33,918 bases of DNA, taken from NCBI GenBank assembly GCA_002067315.1, contig MVRA01000060.1, positions 1 to 33,918 on the forward strand. The letters run 5' to 3'. Source of the DNA: Methanocella sp. PtaU1.Bin125 (GTDB lineage: Archaea > Halobacteriota > Methanocellia > Methanocellales > Methanocellaceae). Each line of letters starts with the position of its first letter. Within the stretch, counting starts at the first letter, position 1. The position numbers and the translations under genes were made by a program. Below, piece after piece: positions 14,035-21,494 of the stretch. A model generated the notes under the pieces. The model searched no databases and had not been told where the DNA came from. It saw only the letters and a program-made list of their open reading frames with translations.

Positions 14035-14312
14035 CCCGGGGAAAGGCACCCCGGCCCGCCCGGCGTCGTGTTTTCGCCAGGACAGCCCGGACATCCGGGA
14101 CACCCGTAACTGTACACATAGCAGCCGGGCTCCGCGGGATTCCGCGGAACAGGGTTATCCGGACAGCCCGGACATCCGGGACACCCGAACGGTACGTAAG
14201 CTCCGCCGTACAAAGGCGCCACCCCACAGGCAGGCCATGCCTGTGCCACAACGGTGGCCGGCATCAAAGCGAAAAGGGCGATGAGTGCCAGTATCACGAT
14301 TAAAGCTCTCAT
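14025..14312 (-). CDS. Secreted Cys-rich protein with duplicated CPGCPGCP motif
   Basis: A 95-residue predicted secreted protein, not recognised. Residues 1-23 are a typical signal peptide (MRALIVILALIALFALMPATVVA). The mature part is rich in Cys, Gly and Pro, with ten cysteines at 29, 44, 47, 50, 64, 71, 74, 77, 89 and 95. Two identical GCPGCPGCP motifs lie exactly 27 residues apart, each preceded by an aromatic residue. At DNA level a 26-bp segment is repeated exactly at 14081-14106 and 14162-14187. CxxCxxC triads suggest metal or Fe-S ligation or disulfide crosslinking; this is inference. The ATG at 14312 is chosen because gtgatc, complementary to the archaeal 16S tail, lies just upstream. 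Ends 10 bases inside the convergent gene. Confidence 0.75.
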   Translation of the reverse strand: MRALIVILALIALFALMPATVVAQAWPACGVAPLYGGAYVPFGCPGCPGCPDNPVPRNPAEPGCYVYSYGCPGCPGCPGENTTPGGPGCLSPGYC

Positions 14313-14445
14313 GTCGATCACTTTCGATCTGCTCTACAGACATTGATAAATACCAATCCGCCGCATTCTGCGGTACGATAACGAGAGCGAGCCGGCCGCG
14401 CGACCGGCATCCGGACATGAAACGCCGCAATGAGGTCCTACCCCC

Positions 14446-16500
14446 ATGCACCTGATCATCACCGAGAAGCACGACGCCGCCAGCAAGATCGCGGCCATTC
14501 TTTTCCCCGACCACGCGCAGGAGCGCGTCAACGGCGTGCCCGCGTACAGGTCGAGAGCAGCGGACGCGCTGGTCATCGGCCTCGCCGGCCACATCATGGA
14601 GCTGGACTTCCCGAAAGAGTACCAGAACTGGGGCGCCGTGCCGCCGCGCGGCCTGGCCCGGGCGAAGGTGATCACCTATCCGTCGAAGAAGGACATCGCC
14701 TCGGCGCTCTTGCAGCTCTCGACCGCTGCGACGCGGGTCACCATTGCGACGGACTACGACCGGGAAGGCGAGGCCATCGGCGTGGAGGCGTACCGGATCG
14801 TCAAAAAGGCGGCTAACCCGGTTTTTGACAGGGTGCACTATAGCTCGTTTACGAAAGAGGAGATCACGAAAGCGTTCGCGAAGCCGGTGCCCATTGATTT
14901 CAACCTGTCGGCGGCCGCCGAGTGCCGGCAGGAGATCGACCTCGTCTGGGGTGCTTCGCTCACTCGTTTTGTCTCCATCGTCAGCAATAAAAGGGGAAAG
15001 GAGTTCCTGTCCGTGGGCAGAGTACAGACGCCGCTGCTGGCCCTGATCGTCGACCGGGACAAGGAGATCAACGCCTTCAAGTCGAAGCCCTACTGGGAGA
15101 TCGTCGCCACGCTGCTGAAAGGCGACGTCGCGTTCACGGCGTCGCATCGACATGGCCGTTTCGATAAAAAGGAAGAGGCGGCTGCCATTTATAAAAAGCT
15201 GGGAAAGACCGCCATCGTGAAGGACCTCGTGACCGAGCGGAAGAAAGAGCCCGCCCCGATACCATTTAACACGACAGAGTTCCTGAAGGCGGCGAGTGCC
15301 CTGGGATTCACGGCATCTACCGCCATGCAGATCGCCGAAAAGCTGTACATGGACGGCTGGATCTCGTACCCGCGTACGGACAACACGGTATATCCTGACA
15401 CGCTGAACCTGAAGGATATCGTCGTCCTGTTCAAGGACAGCCCCGAGTTCGTGAAGAACGCCGTCGTCACCCTCGCGCAGCCGCAGCTGGTCCCGACCCG
15501 AGGAAAGGTGGAGAGCAAGGACCACCCGCCCATCTACCCGGTCGCCTGCGCCCGGAAGACGGCGCTTGACGACCGCCACTGGAAGCTGTACGAGCTGGTC
15601 GTCCGGCGGTTTTTCGCCACGCTGTCCGGCCCCTGCGAGTGGGACGCGACGAAGGCGGCCATCGATATCAGCGGCGAGCCTTTCGTGGCCGGCGGCAAGA
15701 ACCTCGCTGTCGCCGGATGGCGTTTCCACTATCCCTACGGCACCCCGAAAGACGAGATACTGCCCGCGCTGGCCGTCGGCGATGTGCTCCCCGTGAAGAA
15801 GGCCGACCTGCTGGAGAAGAAGACCGAGCCCCCCAAGCGCTACGGCCAGGGCAAGCTCATCCAGATGATGGAAGACCTCGGCCTGGGCACGAAAGCGACC
15901 CGGCACGAGGCGTTAACAAAATTATACAGCCGCGGCTTCATCGAAGGAAATCCCCCGAAGCCCACGGCCCTCGGCATCAGCCTGATCGACGCGCTGAAGG
16001 CCCATGCCGCCACGGTCACCAGCAACGCCATGACCAGCCGCCTGGAGAAGGACATGGACGGCATCGCCGGCAGCACCCTCCCGAAGGACGCCGTGCTCCG
16101 CGAGTCCCGGGACATGCTGGAGAAGGTGTTCGACCAGCTGGAGGCCCACGGCGCCGAGATCGGGCGGATGCTCCGCAGCGGGTCGGCGGCCGACAGCAAG
16201 ATCGGGCCCTGTCCGCTGTGCGGCAGCCCTCTGATTATCAGGGAGCGGAAGGCGGACGGGAACAAGTTCATCGCCTGCAGCGGTTTCCCCAACTGCCGGA
16301 ATACGTACAACGTCCCGGCGGGCACGCTGAAGTTCGATAAGCAGGTCTGCGAGAAGCACCATATGCATCTCATTAAAGTCACGCCGCCGGCGGTGATGAT
16401 GGCCGACGGTAAAAAGGTTAAAGGAAAAGCATATGAATACGGGTGCCCGGCGTGCAAGAAAGAAGTTACTACTATAAAAACCAGCTCTGGATCTGCCTAG
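14446..16500 (+). CDS. topA: DNA topoisomerase I (type IA)
   Basis: A 684-residue type IA topoisomerase, which relaxes negative supercoils by cutting one strand through a 5'-phosphotyrosine. The TOPRIM domain is at residues 1-140 (MHLIITEKHDAASKIA; acidic triad region TDYDREGEAIG). The catalytic tyrosine is Y308 in DGWISYPRTDN. The C-terminus has a four-Cys zinc finger at C589, C592, C611 and C617 (CPLCGS and CSGFPNC) and a second possible metal site at C635 with neighbouring histidines (CEKHHMH) plus C667 and C670 (CPAC). Archaeal topA length is normal. Composite inverted repeat begins 13 bases after its stop. Confidence 0.97.
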   Translation: MHLIITEKHDAASKIAAILFPDHAQERVNGVPAYRSRAADALVIGLAGHIMELDFPKEYQNWGAVPPRGLARAKVITYPSKKDIASALLQLSTAATRVTIATDYDREGEAIGVEAYRIVKKAANPVFDRVHYSSFTKEEITKAFAKPVPIDFNLSAAAECRQEIDLVWGASLTRFVSIVSNKRGKEFLSVGRVQTPLLALIVDRDKEINAFKSKPYWEIVATLLKGDVAFTASHRHGRFDKKEEAAAIYKKLGKTAIVKDLVTERKKEPAPIPFNTTEFLKAASALGFTASTAMQIAEKLYMDGWISYPRTDNTVYPDTLNLKDIVVLFKDSPEFVKNAVVTLAQPQLVPTRGKVESKDHPPIYPVACARKTALDDRHWKLYELVVRRFFATLSGPCEWDATKAAIDISGEPFVAGGKNLAVAGWRFHYPYGTPKDEILPALAVGDVLPVKKADLLEKKTEPPKRYGQGKLIQMMEDLGLGTKATRHEALTKLYSRGFIEGNPPKPTALGISLIDALKAHAATVTSNAMTSRLEKDMDGIAGSTLPKDAVLRESRDMLEKVFDQLEAHGAEIGRMLRSGSAADSKIGPCPLCGSPLIIRERKADGNKFIACSGFPNCRNTYNVPAGTLKFDKQVCEKHHMHLIKVTPPAVMMADGKKVKGKAYEYGCPACKKEVTTIKTSSGSA

Positions 16501-16513
16501 TTATCATTATAAC

Positions 16514-16656
16514 CTTGGCGCTCTTGGCTACCTGGCGCCCTTGGCGAGCGTGACAGAAGTCGAATTGCCTATACAAGGCTTACGTCGAAATTGTTGTATT
16601 AGGTTAGCGACCCCTGTCACGCGCGCCAAGGGCGCCAGGTAGCCAAGAGCGCCAAG
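16514..16656. repeat. Composite inverted-repeat element, copy 1
   Basis: Two 42-base arms, 16514-16555 and 16615-16656, are reverse complements with a single mismatch, separated by 59 bases. The outer ends read cttggcgctcttggctacc and its complement. Similarity continues inward (gtgacagaagtcgaattgc against gtgacaggggtcgctaacc), so each half is a copy of a roughly 65-base unit. The same unit occurs twice more at 19882-20021. No reading frame spans it and no target duplication is visible. A folded RNA from it would be a very long hairpin. Confidence 0.92.
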
Positions 16657-16714
16657 TGTTTTTAATAAAATATCGAGCGGGATACTGTATTATTGAACTA
16701 GAAAATATTAAAAA

Positions 16715-17035
16715 TTACCTGGGCTTCGTTAACTTCTCAATCTCTTCCTCGACTTCCTCATAGCCCTTCCGGTACAGCTCTTCCTCCTCCGGCGAGAGGT
16801 ATTTCAGCAGCCGCAGGAACTCCCCGGCGTGCACGACCTCTTCCTCGGCGATGTCCCGCAGGACCTCGGCCGCCAGCCTGTCGTCGGTCGACTCGGCCAG
16901 CTGTACGTACATCTGGATGGCCTCGTACTCCGCCGCGATGTTGAAGCGGATGGCCCGGATCAGCTCGTCTTTCGTCAGCTTACGGTCGTTAGCCACGACG
17001 GCGAATGGTGTAGAAAATTCGGGTATGACAACCAC
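16715..17035 (-). CDS. Ferritin-like (rubrerythrin-type) small diiron protein
   Basis: A 106-residue protein consisting mainly of two long helices with ferritin-like iron-binding motifs: FNIAAEYEAIQMY at about residues 31-43 and DIAEEEVVHAGEF at about 61-73 (an EExxH arrangement). Only half of a four-helix diiron bundle is encoded, so it should dimerise, as encapsulated ferritins and short rubrerythrin relatives do. A role in iron storage or peroxide removal is likely; membership of encapsulin cargo is a possibility, with no shell gene in this window. The GTG at 17035 lies about 25 bases after TATA-like atatttaaaa, so it is probably leaderless. Highly acidic C-terminus. Confidence 0.82.
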   Translation of the reverse strand: MVVIPEFSTPFAVVANDRKLTKDELIRAIRFNIAAEYEAIQMYVQLAESTDDRLAAEVLRDIAEEEVVHAGEFLRLLKYLSPEEEELYRKGYEEVEEEIEKLTKPR

Positions 17036-17152
17036 CGATCGGTTATCTGGCAGACGATTTTAAATATCTTCCGTGTCGCCGCGCAGTATCTGGCATGACC
17101 TGATACCGGCCGATTGTTAATAGCCGGTTTCACAATCTCCGGCCATAGCAAA

Positions 17153-17210
17153 CTATAAATACACGAGACGTATATAGGTCAACAAGACATAGGTCAAATT
17201 GACATATGTC
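17153..17210 (+). promoter_or_regulatory. PadR operon promoter and operator
   Basis: ctataaat at 17153-17160 is a good TATA box. Downstream, ataggtcaa occurs twice (17174-17182 and 17189-17197, 15 bases apart), and two perfect palindromes overlap: gtcaaattgac at 17193-17203 and gacatatgtc at 17201-17210. These cover the expected transcription start, the usual place for an archaeal repressor. The PadR protein encoded next is the obvious candidate to bind here. Confidence 0.65.
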
Positions 17211-17237
17211 AAACAGGACTAAAGGAAGTAGAAATCA

Positions 17238-17753
17238 ATGGTCGATATGGACATGGTCATCCTGGGCTCGCTGGCCGGGATGCCCGCGCATGGCTATCAG
17301 CTCAAGCGGAACATCGAGTCAACCTTCGGGAAGCGTTACCTGAACCTCAGCAACAGCAGGCTGTACCCGAGGCTGGCGAAACTCGAATCGGACGGCTGTA
17401 TCGAGGGGCATAAGGAGCCGCAGGATAAGACCCCGGACCGGGTGGTGTATAAGGTGACGCCGGCCGGTTTCGTGAGGCTGAAGGAGCTGGTCGCCGCGCC
17501 GATCGACCCGCGGGACGACATGTTCGACTTCATGTCCCGGGCCGCCTTTTTCGGGCTCATCGCGCCGGAGGAGCGGCGCCGGCTGATCGAGCCAATGTAT
17601 AAGGACAAGCTTGAAGAGCTGGCCGGGGCGCGGAAGAAAAGAGAGCAATACGGCCCTGTTATGGACAAGTACTCTCTGGCGGTGCTCGACTGGGGCATCG
17701 GGCAGCTGGAGCGGACGATCGGCCTGTTCGAGACACTGATGGATCTGGAGTGA
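17238..17753 (+). CDS. PadR-family transcriptional regulator
   Basis: A 171-residue PadR regulator. The N-terminal winged helix is classic: MVILGSLAGMPAHGYQLKRNIESTF, then NLSNSRLYPRLAKLESDGCIEGHKEPQD and RVVYKVTPAGFVRLKELV. The C-terminal half (about residues 95-171) is helical and probably a dimerisation domain of the Vir type. PadR proteins usually repress a neighbouring efflux operon until a small compound binds. Here the gene is followed without a gap by an ABC permease whose GTG overlaps its stop, and repeats upstream look like its own operator. Ribosome-binding site ggaagt at 17224-17229. Confidence 0.93.
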   Translation: MVDMDMVILGSLAGMPAHGYQLKRNIESTFGKRYLNLSNSRLYPRLAKLESDGCIEGHKEPQDKTPDRVVYKVTPAGFVRLKELVAAPIDPRDDMFDFMSRAAFFGLIAPEERRRLIEPMYKDKLEELAGARKKREQYGPVMDKYSLAVLDWGIGQLERTIGLFETLMDLE

Positions 17754-18889
17754 TGACGATGATTGATATCGCGTTGAAAAACATGTGGCAGCGCAAGACG
17801 CGGACGGGCCTGACGGTGGTCGCGATCGCGGTCTGTATCATGCTGTTCCTGGTGCTGTCCACGGCGACGGGCACGATGGACGAGATGTTCGCCGCGTCGA
17901 GCGGGCAGTTCGCCGGGCAGATGTTCGTGAAGACGCCCTCGGCGCAGGCCGGGGCCGCGCTGGAGTTCCCGCCGGTCTCCTCCAGCCTGACGATGGAGAA
18001 GGCGAACGCCCTGATGAACGTCAGCGGCATCGATCCTGCACGGAGCGCGCCGCTGCTGCTGGTGCCGCAGGCGCCGTCGCTGTTCCAGAACGGGCCGCCG
18101 CAGGTCATCGCGGCCGGCATCCCGGAAGGGAAGGAGAAGGCGTTCTACGGCGACGCGACCTTCGGCAACGGCACGGGCATCCTGTCCGGAAAGGACCAGG
18201 TCGTGCTCGGGGCTTATGCGGCGTACTCGCACTATAAGGTGAACGTCGGCGACAGGATCACCATCCAGAACCGGGACTTCACCGTGGTCGGGATCGCGGA
18301 CGAGACGGGCTCGATCATCACGAACGGCATGGTCCTGATCCCGCTGTCGGTAGCGCAGGAGATATTCAACCGGCCCGGCGTCTCCACGGTGCTGCTGACC
18401 GCGCCGTCGGAGGATAAGGCGGAAGCGGTGGCGGCGGCCGTCAGGGACCAGTTCCCCGAACTGCAGGTCATGACCCAGGGCGACATGGACAGCACTTTAG
18501 ACAGCATGGCCTCGATGACGCATACGTTCATGGGGATGATCAACCTGACCATGCTCGTCGTGGCCGGCGTTGTCACGCTCATGGTCATGTTTATGTCGGT
18601 GTCGGAGCGCACGAAGGAGTTCGGCATGCTACGTGCGATAGGGGCAAGGCGCTCCCGCATACTGGTGCTGGTGCTGGAAGAAGCGGTCATCGTGTGTATC
18701 GTCGGCAGCGTGCTCGGCATCCTGCTGTCGTTCCTGATGATGCAGTTCATGTTCGGGGGAACGCTGTTCTCCCTGGAGACCACGGCGAAGGCCGTGATAT
18801 TCATGACGGGGATCGGCGTGTTCGCAGGCCTGATACCGGCCTACAGATCCGCTAAGATCCAGCCGCTGGAGGCGATTCGCTATGAGTGA
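17750..18889 (+). CDS. ABC transporter permease, FtsX/MacB type
   Basis: A 379-residue permease with the MacB/FtsX layout: one membrane segment at about residues 15-35 (TGLTVVAIAVCIMLFLVLST), a large extracytoplasmic domain to about residue 255, then three C-terminal segments (around 262-285, 310-335 and 345-365) with the conserved RTKEFGMLRAIGARRSRIL and the ending YRSAKIQPLEAIRYE. Such permeases work by mechanotransmission, exporting peptides, antibiotics or lipoproteins from the outer membrane face. The GTG at 17750 overlaps the PadR stop; ATGs at 17753 and 17759 are alternatives. Its stop overlaps the ATPase start by eight bases. Substrate unknown. Confidence 0.93.
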   Translation: MMTMIDIALKNMWQRKTRTGLTVVAIAVCIMLFLVLSTATGTMDEMFAASSGQFAGQMFVKTPSAQAGAALEFPPVSSSLTMEKANALMNVSGIDPARSAPLLLVPQAPSLFQNGPPQVIAAGIPEGKEKAFYGDATFGNGTGILSGKDQVVLGAYAAYSHYKVNVGDRITIQNRDFTVVGIADETGSIITNGMVLIPLSVAQEIFNRPGVSTVLLTAPSEDKAEAVAAAVRDQFPELQVMTQGDMDSTLDSMASMTHTFMGMINLTMLVVAGVVTLMVMFMSVSERTKEFGMLRAIGARRSRILVLVLEEAVIVCIVGSVLGILLSFLMMQFMFGGTLFSLETTAKAVIFMTGIGVFAGLIPAYRSAKIQPLEAIRYE

Positions 18890-19592
18890 GACCGTGAAGG
18901 CTATCGAGATCAGCCGGGCGGCGAAAGCCGCGGTCGTCCTTGAGACGGCAGGCCTGAAGAAGTCGTACAAAATGGGCAACGTGACGGTCGAAGCGCTGAA
19001 AGGCGTGGACATCAGCGTCCGGCAGGGCGAGTTTGTGTCGATCATCGGCCCCTCGGGCTCGGGCAAGTCGACGCTGCTGAACCTCATCGGGTGCCTGGAC
19101 AGGCCGACCGGCGGCCGGGTGCTGATCGACGGCGTCGACGTGTCGCAGATGAGCGACGGGAAGCTCACGGACGTCAGGTGCCGGAAGATCGGCTACGTGT
19201 TCCAGAAGTTCTACCTCCTGCCGTTCCTCACCGCCCTGGAGAACGTAGAGCTACAGGCGCGGCTCGCCGGGCTGCCGGACGGGAAGAAGAAGGCTGCGGA
19301 AGCGCTGCGGCTGGTCGGGCTGGGCGAGCGGATGAACCACCTCCCGAAGGAGATGTCCGGCGGCGAGCAGCAGCGGGTGGCCATCGCCCGGGCGCTGGTG
19401 AAGAGTCCGGCGATCATCCTGGCCGACGAGCCGACAGGGAATCTGGACACGAAGACCGGGAACCTGATCATGGACGTGTTCCGGAAGCTGCACGAGCAGG
19501 GCATCACCGTCGTCATGGTCACCCACAACCCGGAGCTGGCGGCCCGGACTGACCGCATCATCAAAGTCAGGGACGGGCTCATCGAGTCTTAG
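18882..19592 (+). CDS. ABC transporter ATP-binding protein, LolD/MacB type
   Basis: A 236-residue ATPase partner of the preceding permease. Walker A is GPSGSGKST (56-64), Q-loop in VFQKFYLLP (about 107), signature SGGEQQR (159-165), Walker B IILADE (178-183) followed by PTGNLDT, and a switch His in VTHNPE. The KFYLLPFLTALENVELQ pattern is typical of the LolD/MacB subfamily. The ATG lies within the permease end, so the two are translationally coupled. The first 20 residues are an extra N-terminal stretch. Together with PadR it forms a complete regulated ABC unit. Confidence 0.96.
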   Translation: MSETVKAIEISRAAKAAVVLETAGLKKSYKMGNVTVEALKGVDISVRQGEFVSIIGPSGSGKSTLLNLIGCLDRPTGGRVLIDGVDVSQMSDGKLTDVRCRKIGYVFQKFYLLPFLTALENVELQARLAGLPDGKKKAAEALRLVGLGERMNHLPKEMSGGEQQRVAIARALVKSPAIILADEPTGNLDTKTGNLIMDVFRKLHEQGITVVMVTHNPELAARTDRIIKVRDGLIES

Positions 19593-19630
19593 TCCCTTTT
19601 TCTCTGCATGCGATCCGTAAATGGGAATAG

Positions 19631-19740
19631 TTAAAGACCGCAGAGACCGCAGAGGGGCGCAGAGACCGCAGTTATCATTATAATTTTGATAGGTGTAATG
19701 CTAATAAGAAACCGCGTGCACTGCGAACCTCTGCGTCTTA
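19631..19740. repeat. 9-bp-periodic element with inverted partner
   Basis: gaccgcaga occurs at 19636-19644 and 19645-19653, then ggggcgcaga and gaccgcag, up to 19671. It ends in gttatcattataa at 19671-19683, a 13-mer that also directly follows topA at 16500-16512. A weak inverted copy (cctctgcgtctta) lies at 19728-19740, so the whole may fold. A nearly identical segment (ttaaaggccgcagagaccg and following) is at 33809-33832. No gene is seen anywhere between 19593 and the IS element; this and the next repeat fill most of it. Confidence 0.65.
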
Positions 19741-19881
19741 TGAAACGCCGATGTGCCTGATGCACAGGCATATACGATGAAAATCCTGAAAGTCTTTCAT
19801 ACTAAAAACTTTTCATTATTAATGCCTGACCGTGCCGAAGGTCGTCGATCGACTTCCATGAAAATATCATTGTATAGGCTG

Positions 19882-20021
19882 TGCGACTACTGTCACGCTC
19901 GCCAAGGGCGCCAGGTAGCCAAGAGCGCCAAGGACTGATAAAAAACGTCATTTCAACATATCTGTTAAGTCTTGGCGCCCTTGGCTACCTGGCGCCCTTG
20001 GCGAGCGTGACAGTAGTCGCA
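19882..20021. repeat. Composite inverted-repeat element, copy 2
   Basis: Two arms of 51 bases, 19882-19932 and 19971-20021, are almost perfect reverse complements (one mismatch seen) around a 38-base AT-rich centre. The arms are the same unit as at 16514-16656, but arranged the other way: here the cttggcg ends face inward. Counting halves, the order of units in the two loci is plus, minus, minus, plus. Similarity extends outward beyond the arms (tgtataggct on the left, attgcattgacaaggc on the right). Confidence 0.92.
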
Positions 20022-20098
20022 TTGCATTGACAAGGCCTGATTCACATCAGCCTTAACATGAAAATACCCGTTTATTATCCATCGAGGACTCTGCAGCC

Positions 20099-20132
20099 GG
20101 CACTGTAAATTATTTTCTGTAAATTATATAAT
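20099..20132 (+). repeat. IS256 element left terminal inverted repeat
   Basis: Outer end ggcactg, followed by an AT-rich core that includes ttttctgtaa and tataat. It pairs with 21331-21364. The target duplication ctgcagcc sits directly outside at 20091-20098. Confidence 0.9.
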
Positions 20133-20172
20133 CGCCCTGTATTCATATATTGAGTTAGGAGAAGATCAACAA

Positions 20173-21357
20173 ATGAATACAGAGCTAGTAGATGTACTGT
20201 TGTTGTTCCTTAAGTACCTTAGGCAAGACGATGACGGGATGAAGAACATTTTAACCTGGCTGTACAACGCTATCATGCAAGTGGAGGCGGAGTTGCAGGC
20301 TGGCTGTTCTTCGTACGAGAGAAACAACGATCGCCGGTTGCACAGGAACGGTTACAAGAAGAGAACCTTGAAAACGGTGCACGGGGATCTGGTCCTGGAC
20401 AAGCCCCAGTTTCGCGAAGAAGGCTTCACTACAGTGATATTCGAGGCATACGGTCGGGTGGAGAAAGCGGTGATCAGCCTTGTTGGCGAATCCTACCTGT
20501 TGGGGATTAGCACCCGGAAGATCGAGGAGATGCTATCTAAACTGGGCATCGATGGATTCTCGGCGGCCAGCGTCTCAAAGATCAACAAGGAGCTGGACGA
20601 GCAGGTCCACGCTTTTTTAGAGAGACCGTTAGGCCGGGTGGTCTACATGTACGTGGACGCTACTTACTTTCGTGTCCGTGAGGGCGCCCGTTACGTTACG
20701 AAGGCGCTGCTCATCGTGGTGGGCGTGGACCAGGACGGCTACCGACAAGTGCTGGGAGCGAGGATCTGCGAGTCGGAGAGCGAAGAATGGTGGACCAGCA
20801 TGTTCGAAGACTTGCAGCGCCGTGGATTGTATGGCGTGTTGATGGTGATTAGCGATGGGCATCGGGGGATCAAGGCCGCAGTGCAGAAATGCTTCTTGGG
20901 AGCCTCATGGCAGTATTGTCAGGTGCATTTCGTCAGGAACGTGATGAAAAAGGTGCCCCAGAAACGGAGACGAGAGATCGCAGGCCTGATCAGAGCGTGC
21001 AGGGAAGATCCTCGTGCTATGGCCAATCTTTCGGACGCGTTAAACGAGCAAGGCCTGGAAGCAGCGAGCAGGATGATCGATAGCTGCATGGCAGACCTGT
21101 TCAACTACATGGCCTTCCCTAAAATGTTCTGGAAAAAGATAAGGACCACGAACCTGTTAGAGAACACGAATCGCAAGCTTAAACAACGAAGCAAGGTCGT
21201 TGGCGCCTTTCCAGGAGACGCATCGTTGCTAAGACTCGCGGTAACAATACTCATGGACACAGAAGAGGAATGGAAATACGGGCACAGGCTTATCGACCTG
21301 GAAGACAATCCGATCAACGAGACAGGGCCGATTATACAAATTACAGAAAATTTTTAA
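20173..21357 (+). CDS. IS256-family (mutator type) transposase
   Basis: A 394-residue DDE transposase. The first catalytic Asp is in VVYMYVDATYFRVRE (about residue 163), the second in VLMVISDGHRGIKAA (about 228) and the Glu in RTTNLLENTNRKLKQRSKVVGAFP (about 334), with the family's CQVHFVRN between. Full length for the family and with no frameshift. A ribosome-binding site taggag precedes the ATG. Codon use is less GC-biased than in neighbouring genes, consistent with transfer. The gene ends seven bases before the right end of the element. Confidence 0.97.
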   Translation: MNTELVDVLLLFLKYLRQDDDGMKNILTWLYNAIMQVEAELQAGCSSYERNNDRRLHRNGYKKRTLKTVHGDLVLDKPQFREEGFTTVIFEAYGRVEKAVISLVGESYLLGISTRKIEEMLSKLGIDGFSAASVSKINKELDEQVHAFLERPLGRVVYMYVDATYFRVREGARYVTKALLIVVGVDQDGYRQVLGARICESESEEWWTSMFEDLQRRGLYGVLMVISDGHRGIKAAVQKCFLGASWQYCQVHFVRNVMKKVPQKRRREIAGLIRACREDPRAMANLSDALNEQGLEAASRMIDSCMADLFNYMAFPKMFWKKIRTTNLLENTNRKLKQRSKVVGAFPGDASLLRLAVTILMDTEEEWKYGHRLIDLEDNPINETGPIIQITENF

Positions 21358-21364
21358 CACTGCC
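21331..21364 (-). repeat. IS256 element right terminal inverted repeat
   Basis: Begins attatacaaattacagaaa inside the end of the transposase gene and finishes with cactgcc. Complement of the left end at 28 of 34 positions; the second copy of the duplicated target ctgcagcc follows at 21365-21372. Confidence 0.9.
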
Positions 21365-21494
21365 CTGCAGCCTTTAACTGTGTCCTGTTTGTGGCATATT
21401 GCAATAGTAATAGTTATTCAGGTGGATTTCACATAGTTCCAGGCGCAGCGTGGTGCGAATCTTGATATAATGTGCCGGCCATACAGCCATTGTC

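Larger units (their letters stand above)
20099..21364 (+). mobile_element. Complete IS256-family insertion sequence
   Basis: A 1266-bp element with one transposase gene. The terminal inverted repeats start ggcactgtaaattatttt on the left and ggcagtgttaaaaatttt on the right and match at 28 of 34 positions. An exact 8-bp direct duplication, ctgcagcc, flanks it at 20091-20098 and 21365-21372, the size expected for IS256. Because ends, duplication and reading frame are all intact, it is a recent and probably still functional insertion. It landed next to the composite repeat at 19882-20021. Confidence 0.95.

Noticed and set aside
14155-15906. 583-codon minus-strand frame over topA
   Set aside because: Antisense to clear topA; composition-driven, no recognisable motif, would also cross the secreted-protein gene.
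19753-19938. 61-codon frame before the IS element
   Set aside because: It reads through the composite inverted repeat and has no ribosome-binding site or family resemblance.
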